Of a stretch of DNA of 64,000 bases, positions 59,964-64,000 are shown piece by piece; position 1 is the first letter of the stretch, and every line of letters begins with the position of its first letter. This stretch comes from Streptomyces mutabilis (GTDB lineage: Bacteria > Actinomycetota > Actinomycetes > Streptomycetales > Streptomycetaceae). Below the pieces are notes generated by a model that was not told the origin of the DNA, did no database searches, and worked only from the letters and a program-made list of their open reading frames with translations. The stretch covers positions 89,726 to 153,725 of the forward strand of contig NZ_BMTT01000015.1 of the NCBI RefSeq assembly GCF_014649815.1, in the 5' to 3' direction. A program made the translations under genes and the position numbers.

Positions 59964-61910
59964 TCAGCCGGCCCTCGGGGCGGGCACCGGACGGCTGGTG
60001 AACTGTTCCGCCTGCAGTGAGTACAGCTCCGCGTAGACCCCGCCGGCGGCCAGCAATTCGTCCGGTGTCCCGGACTCCACGAGCCGGCCCTGGTCGAGGA
60101 CGTGCACGAGGTCGGCGTGGCGCACGGACGCCAGCCGATGGGTGATGAGTACGACCGTCTGTCCGCTACCGGCCAGGGCGCGGATCTTCTCGAAGACCTC
60201 CAGCTCGGCCCGTGCGTCCAGGGCGGCAGTCGGCTCGTCCACGATGAGGATGCTGCCCTGCCGGTACGCCGCGCGGGCGATGCCGACCCGCTGCCACTGA
60301 CCGCCGGACAGTTCGTGGCCGCCGCTGAAGTTCCGGGCCAGCAGGGTGTCCAGCCCGCGCGGCAGGTCCGCGACCACCTCGTCTGCCCCGGCCTCGGCGA
60401 CCGCAGCGGCCACGCGTTCGTCGCCGAGCGGCGCGGAGGAGCGGCCCACCGCGACGTTCACCCGCGCGGTGAACGGCCACCGCTTGAAGTCCTGGGCCAC
60501 CATCGCGACCCGCTCGGCGAGCGCGTGCCGGTCCGCCGTCGATACGTCGACGCCGTCCCACGTGATCCGGCCTGCGTCCGGTGTGTACAGCCCGGCGAGC
60601 AGTTTGACCAGCGTCGTCTTGCCGGAGCCGTTCTCCCCGACGAGCGCCACGATGCGGCCCAGCGGCAGGGAGAGCGTCACGTCGTCGAGGGCCGGGCGGG
60701 CCGCGTCGCCCGGATAGCGGAACGTGACATTCTCGAAGCGGATCTCTTTCGGTTCCTCGGGCAGTGCCGCGCCGCCGACCGGGATGGCCCGGTCGGCGGC
60801 CTCCACGTGCAGTCGTTCCAGGTCGCCGACGAAGAGAGCCTCCTCGTGGAGCGCGTTGACCTCCACGACCAGGGTGCCGAGGCTCTGCGAGCCGGTACGG
60901 ATGGCGATCACCGCCGTACCCGCCACCGACAGGGCCATCGCGCCGCCCAGCAGCAGTCCGCCGAGTGTCGCGTACGTCGCCGCCGTCGCCAGCCCCGTCC
61001 ACGCGGCCGCGATCAGTCCCGTACGGGCCGCCAGCCGGGCCAGTCGCGCCTGCTCCCTCTCGGCGGTCTCCGACATCGCGCGGAAGTGGCGCAGCAGGAA
61101 GGGGCCGACTCCGTGCACCCGGATCTCGGGGGCGGCGGCCGGTTCGATGAGGAGACTCGCCAGCAGCCGTCCCGCCCGCTCGTGCTGCACCCAGGCGTGG
61201 AAGGACTCGTACCGGCGACGGGCGAGGGTCAGTGCGCTCCAGGCGCTCGGCAGGGTCATCGTAACGAGCAGCGGCAGCAGGACCGGGTGCAGCACGGTCA
61301 GCACGCCGGCCGCCGCGATCAGCGAGATCATCGCGTTCACCACGCGGGTGCCGTACGAGATCATGCGCCGCGCGGAGGCGGCACCGTACTGGGCGGTGTC
61401 CAGCAGCTTGTGGAAGGCGTGGTCCTCGATCGCGGACAGTTCCACGGCCGCCGCCCGCTCCAGGTACCGCTCGGTGGCCACCCGTTCCACCTTGGGTTCG
61501 AGCCGTCCGGTCGCGTAGGTCGACGCGGCCCGCAGCAGCGCCGCGACCAGCATCACCACGGCCACCGTGATCAGTGCCGGGGCGGCCCCGCGCAGCCGCT
61601 CCTCGATCGGGGCGTCGGCCATCAGCCCGGCCAGCACACTGTTGACCGCCAGCAGGCTGACCGCCTGCGCCATGCCCCGGCCCACCTCGGCCGCGAGTAC
61701 CGTCCGCGCGGCCTGCCGGTCCGCCTGCCGGGCGAGCCGCAGACTGGACGCCAGCAGGGACGGCAGCCGGGTCAGCATCGCCCGGAATCCCAGCTCCAGG
61801 AACGCGTCCGCGTGCTGGTTCCAGCCCATGTCGTAGCGCAGCGGGCCACCGAAGAGCAGCCGCTCGGACTCCGACACCCCGGCTGGTTCCGTGTCGCCCT
61901 TGCTGCGCAC
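59964..61910 (-). CDS. ABC transporter, fused permease and ATP-binding protein
   Basis: A 648-residue ABC exporter half-transporter. Residues about 60-350 hold six transmembrane segments (VLAAEVGRGMAQAVSLLAVN, ITVAVVMLVAALLRAA, VVNAMISLIAAAGVL and others); the ATPase domain has Walker A ALVGENGSGKTTLVKLLAG, signature HELSGGQWQRVGIARA, Walker B ILIVDEPTAALD and H-loop VLITHR. It is of the NovA/MsbA-like type seen beside natural-product genes, but no such cluster is present. Start GTG has GGGGGAGG 6 bp upstream. Confidence 0.92.
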   Translation of the reverse strand: MRSKGDTEPAGVSESERLLFGGPLRYDMGWNQHADAFLELGFRAMLTRLPSLLASSLRLARQADRQAARTVLAAEVGRGMAQAVSLLAVNSVLAGLMADAPIEERLRGAAPALITVAVVMLVAALLRAASTYATGRLEPKVERVATERYLERAAAVELSAIEDHAFHKLLDTAQYGAASARRMISYGTRVVNAMISLIAAAGVLTVLHPVLLPLLVTMTLPSAWSALTLARRRYESFHAWVQHERAGRLLASLLIEPAAAPEIRVHGVGPFLLRHFRAMSETAEREQARLARLAARTGLIAAAWTGLATAATYATLGGLLLGGAMALSVAGTAVIAIRTGSQSLGTLVVEVNALHEEALFVGDLERLHVEAADRAIPVGGAALPEEPKEIRFENVTFRYPGDAARPALDDVTLSLPLGRIVALVGENGSGKTTLVKLLAGLYTPDAGRITWDGVDVSTADRHALAERVAMVAQDFKRWPFTARVNVAVGRSSAPLGDERVAAAVAEAGADEVVADLPRGLDTLLARNFSGGHELSGGQWQRVGIARAAYRQGSILIVDEPTAALDARAELEVFEKIRALAGSGQTVVLITHRLASVRHADLVHVLDQGRLVESGTPDELLAAGGVYAELYSLQAEQFTSRPVPAPRAG

Positions 61911-62225
61911 CGTCTGCCTCCCCCGATCGTGGATGGACGGCCACTATCGCGGGGGTGGGGTGCCTGCGGGCAGGGCGCGGACGGGGGGAGCCCGGAGCAC
62001 GCGGGCGCGCGCCCGGCCGTGGGGTGCCGGGAGGGGGCGTGCGGGGGGAGCGGCGTGGCGGCGGGCACTGCAAGGCATGAGGTGGTGGCCGGGTCTGTGC
62101 GGCGCGGTGGGGTCCACGCGCCTGAGGGGGCGGCGGTGACGCCGGGCCTGCCGTCACGCGAGGGCATTCACACGCGTGCCGCGCGTCGTGACCGCAGTGG
62201 TCCGTGTGCCCGGTCCGCGGCGGCG
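61911..62225. other. Gap upstream of the ABC exporter, nothing recognised
   Basis: About 315 bp of G-rich sequence. It must hold the exporter promoter; I saw no consensus promoter, no hairpin and no ORF that can be supported. Confidence 0.4.
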
Positions 62226-62666
62226 CTAGGCGCTCACCGGCCGCGACCAGGTCGGCGTCGTGTCCGTCAGTCGGCACAGTGCCAGGTACAGAGGGATGGG
62301 CGGAGTGTACGGAACCGTGCCGTCCGGCCGGTGGATGAGCCCGGGGACATCCGGGGTGTCGGGGACGACCGCGCCGGTGGCGTACCGCGCGGGGGCGGGC
62401 CACTCCAGGGCGTAGTCGGAGTCGGACGGGACGATCCACCACCAGTGCGCATCGTCGGCGTAGACACAACCCACGCGTGGCAGCCGCGGCATGACCAGGG
62501 GGCCGAAGCAGGCGGGCACCGCCACCGCGTCGCATCCCAGCGGGGCCGTCATTCCGTCCGGTACGGGCAGCCGCCGGAGCGTCCCCGGGGTGTCCATCCT
62601 CCGCTGGAGGCGGAGCAGAGTGTCGAGGCCGAGCGGTCGGATGCCGGACGCAGTCCTCACAGCCAT
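62226..62666 (-). CDS. Hypothetical protein downstream of an RsbW-like ATPase
   Basis: A 146-residue protein. The ATG lies inside the last codons of the ATPase gene (10-bp overlap), so it is coupled to it. The sequence contains MAVRTASGIRPLGLDTLLRLQR, AGCDAV-type cysteine and several aromatic motifs (YADDAHWWWIVPSDSDYALEWP). No named family recognised; its partnership with anti-sigma-type ATPases is common in Streptomyces. Confidence 0.7.
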   Translation of the reverse strand: MAVRTASGIRPLGLDTLLRLQRRMDTPGTLRRLPVPDGMTAPLGCDAVAVPACFGPLVMPRLPRVGCVYADDAHWWWIVPSDSDYALEWPAPARYATGAVVPDTPDVPGLIHRPDGTVPYTPPIPLYLALCRLTDTTPTWSRPVSA

Positions 62667-63298
62667 GCGGTCCCCGTTCCGCGGCGCGCCTGGAGGTGGC
62701 GTCCCTCCGCCTCGCCGTCGTCGCCCGTGCCGTCGGCAGGGCCGGGCTTGGGGCGGGCGCCCCAGCCCAGGTCGTTGTGGGGCTCCGCCGGATCGCGCGG
62801 GCCGTCGGCCTTGCGCGGCAGCTCCGCCCAGACCAGCAGGCCGGGCCCGTGCTCGTGGGCGCCCCACGCGTCGCACAGGGCGTCGACCAGGAGCAGACCC
62901 CGGCCGTGCTCGTCCTCGGGCTGCTGATCGGTCGGCGCATGGGGCTGACCGGGGGCGCAGCCCTCGTCGCGTACGGCTATGCGGACCAGGTCGGCACCGT
63001 CGTGCAGCTCGCACACTATGTGTCGGCTCGCGGTGTGCACGATCGCGTTGGTCACCAGCTCGGAAACCACCAGGGCCGCGGTGTCACAGGTGTCCTCGCA
63101 CACCGACCAGCCGTTCAGCCGGGCCCGTGTCAGGCGTCTGGCCTGTGCCGGCGAGCCCGGATGTGCGGCCAGCTCGAAACGGAACCGGCGCTCAGCGGCG
63201 GCGGCCCCCGAAGGGCCGGCTCCCACGGCGGCAGCGAGGCCCAGGGAGCCCGCGGTGGCCTCTGTTCCTAAGGGCGCGGACGGAATCACGCTTGCCAC
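62657..63298 (-). CDS. ATP-binding protein of the RsbW/anti-sigma (HATPase) family
   Basis: A 213-residue histidine-kinase-type ATPase domain protein. The start GTG at 63298 has GGGG 5 bp upstream. The N-box VSELVTNAIVHTA, the G1 box VRDEGCAPGQP and G2 box HGRGLLLVDALCDAWGA are intact, in a domain of about 130 residues preceded by an Ala-rich lead. In Streptomyces many such genes occur as divergent neighbours of XRE regulators, as here. The C-terminus is Gly/Asp/Arg rich. Possible anti-sigma or kinase role unproven. Confidence 0.9.
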   Translation of the reverse strand: MASVIPSAPLGTEATAGSLGLAAAVGAGPSGAAAAERRFRFELAAHPGSPAQARRLTRARLNGWSVCEDTCDTAALVVSELVTNAIVHTASRHIVCELHDGADLVRIAVRDEGCAPGQPHAPTDQQPEDEHGRGLLLVDALCDAWGAHEHGPGLLVWAELPRKADGPRDPAEPHNDLGWGARPKPGPADGTGDDGEAEGRHLQARRGTGTAWL

Positions 63299-63314
63299 TA
63301 TCGCCCCGTCGTGA

Positions 63315-63329
63315 ACACTTGGCAAGTGT
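63315..63329. promoter_or_regulatory. Inverted repeat ACACTT-GGC-AAGTGT
   Basis: A perfect 6-bp-arm inverted repeat in the region between the divergent ATPase and XRE genes; a likely operator. It lies 17 bp before the ATPase start and so would overlap its promoter or leader. Confidence 0.5.
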
Positions 63330-63350
63330 CACTCTGAAAAATGCAGAGTG
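63330..63350. promoter_or_regulatory. Inverted repeat CACTCTG-N7-CAGAGTG
   Basis: A perfect 7-bp-arm inverted repeat with a 7-nt spacer, directly abutting the one at 63315-63329. A pair of adjacent dyads of this kind fits binding of an XRE dimer such as the neighbouring regulator. Confidence 0.5.
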
Positions 63351-63551
63351 CGGTGTGACGGTCTGCAAGGCCGTGGCACACTGCTCGCAACAGCACGTCG
63401 AGCGGCGCCACTTCAGATCGGCGAAGGTCTGCACGGGCTTTCGAAAAGGTCTTCGAATGGCGCCGTCGGGCTGTGCGCACAAGCTGTTTGTGCGCCCGGT
63501 CGTGCGCACGAGGACGCAACGGGCTCTTCGGAACTCTTCAGGAGGTGGGCG

Positions 63552-63941
63552 GTGAGCGAGCCGCGGTCGGCGCCGACGGTCGGCCAGGTCGTCCTCGGCC
63601 GGCGCCTGCTGGACCTGCGTGAACGCGCCGGTCTCAAGCGCGAGGAGGCCGCCCGCATCCTACGGGTCGCCCCTGCCACGGTACGCCGTATGGAGATGGC
63701 CGAGGTGGCCCTCAAGATCCCGTATCTCCAGTTGCTGCTGAAGGCCTACGGCATCGGCGACGAGGAGGCCGAAGCCTTCGTCACGCTGGCCGAGGACGCC
63801 AACAAGCCCGGATGGTGGCAGCGCTTCCACGACATCCTGCCGGGCTGGTTCTCGATGTACGTCAGCCTTGAGGGCGCGGCCTCCCTGATCCGCTCCTACG
63901 AGCCCCACTTCGTCCCCGGGGTGCTGCAGACCGAGGACTAG
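63552..63941 (+). CDS. XRE family (DUF5753-type) regulator, truncated by an insertion
   Basis: A 129-residue remnant of a helix-turn-helix regulator of the large Streptomyces XRE-DUF5753 family (usually about 280 residues). GTG start with GGAGGT 5 bp upstream. The HTH (GRRLLDLRERAGLKREEAARILRVAPATVRRMEMAEVAL) is intact at residues 15-55. It then reads IRSYEPHFVPGVLQTED and stops at a TAG, where an intact protein continues YARAV. The bases after ...GAGGACTA are the start of an inserted element, so the ligand domain is lost. Confidence 0.85.
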   Translation: MSEPRSAPTVGQVVLGRRLLDLRERAGLKREEAARILRVAPATVRRMEMAEVALKIPYLQLLLKAYGIGDEEAEAFVTLAEDANKPGWWQRFHDILPGWFSMYVSLEGAASLIRSYEPHFVPGVLQTED

Positions 63942-64000
63942 GACTTGTCCGGTCGATCAAGTTCGCAGCCAGATGACCAGGGCTGCTGCCATGGCGGTGC
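63941..64000. mobile_element. End of an insertion sequence (IS5-like), truncated by the window
   Basis: The sequence from 63941 (GGACTTGTCCGG...) does not belong to the regulator and on the minus strand ends a transposase-like frame. The element begins directly after a TA/CTA, a target site known for IS5-family members. Only the first 60 bp are in view, so the family name is an inference. Confidence 0.65.
63957..64000 (-). CDS. Transposase C-terminus, partial
   Basis: On the minus strand the frame ends TAMAAALVIWLRT with a TGA at 63959-63957. The ending resembles the last helix of IS5-family transposases common in Streptomyces. The rest is beyond the window's right edge. Confidence 0.55.
   Translation of the reverse strand, partial: TAMAAALVIWLRT

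Overview
This window is a piece of a high-GC actinobacterial chromosome, almost certainly Streptomyces. The signs are about 70% or more G+C with strong G/C third positions, many GTG starts, 4-bp ATGA/GTGA gene overlaps, TAGGCT-type -10 boxes placed 6-7 nt before start codons, secreted-enzyme genes, and a gene set (gltBD, a GH46 chitosanase, liv transporter, ANTAR regulator, polA, rpsA, coaE) that, as I recall it, matches the conserved S. coelicolor core order from gltB down to rpsA. Most of the window is ordinary vegetative chromosome. The right end (about 50-64 kb) is more accessory: a frameshifted gene, an over-extended gene, a regulator cut by an insertion sequence and several orphan genes.

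Layout. 0-3.8 kb: two translationally coupled ADP-ribosylglycohydrolase paralogues (minus), then a VIT1/CCC1-type metal transporter. 4.1-10.2 kb: gltB-gltD, glutamate synthase, with a GlnR-box-like site upstream. 10.3-14.6 kb: GH46 chitosanase, rhomboid protease with a zinc-binding N-terminus, vWA protein, zincin-like metallopeptidase, GNAT. 14.6-20.5 kb: chorismate mutase, aminopeptidase N, and an overlapping PLP decarboxylase + N-monooxygenase pair that looks like DesA-DesB of a hydroxamate siderophore pathway without the acyltransferase or synthetase. 20.6-25.3 kb: Tat-exported 5'-nucleotidase, pyruvate kinase, an atypical short tRNA with a CAA anticodon and its terminator, and a PdtaR-like ANTAR response regulator. 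25.3-31.1 kb: the five-gene livKHMGF branched-chain amino acid ABC operon (minus). 31.4-35.6 kb: two overlapping genes of unknown function, a hotdog thioesterase, and a FdhF/YdeP-like molybdopterin oxidoreductase. 35.7-49.7 kb: polA, a small unknown ORF, a DUF4184-type membrane protein, a lytic transglycosylase, hrpB helicase, a methyltransferase, rpsA (30S protein S1) with a consensus promoter and 190-nt leader, PAC2 protein, coaE, TPR protein.

49.8-64 kb: small membrane protein, methyltransferase broken by a one-base deletion in its SAM motif, S4 RNA-binding protein, family 5 uracil-DNA glycosylase, proline iminopeptidase, GNAT, Rid-family protein, nucleotidyltransferase, FUSC transporter, amidohydrolase, DUF899 protein, a 59-residue ORF, an ABC exporter, a hypothetical protein, an RsbW-like ATPase and a divergent XRE regulator. 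The regulator stops abruptly at what appears to be the end of an IS element whose transposase C-terminus runs off the window.

Functionally, gltBD (glutamate synthesis), liv (amino acid uptake), pyk, chorismate mutase and coaE are central metabolism. polA, rpsA and the tRNA are information processing. Chitosanase, nucleotidase, aminopeptidase, transglycosylase and rhomboid reflect the exported/proteolytic lifestyle of a soil actinomycete. I saw no biosynthetic gene cluster, phage, CRISPR array or obvious defence island. The most unusual items are the orphan DesA/DesB pair, the class I tRNA with a CAA anticodon, the coupled hydrolase pair with a hexanucleotide repeat and one degenerate active site, and the decayed genes at the right end.
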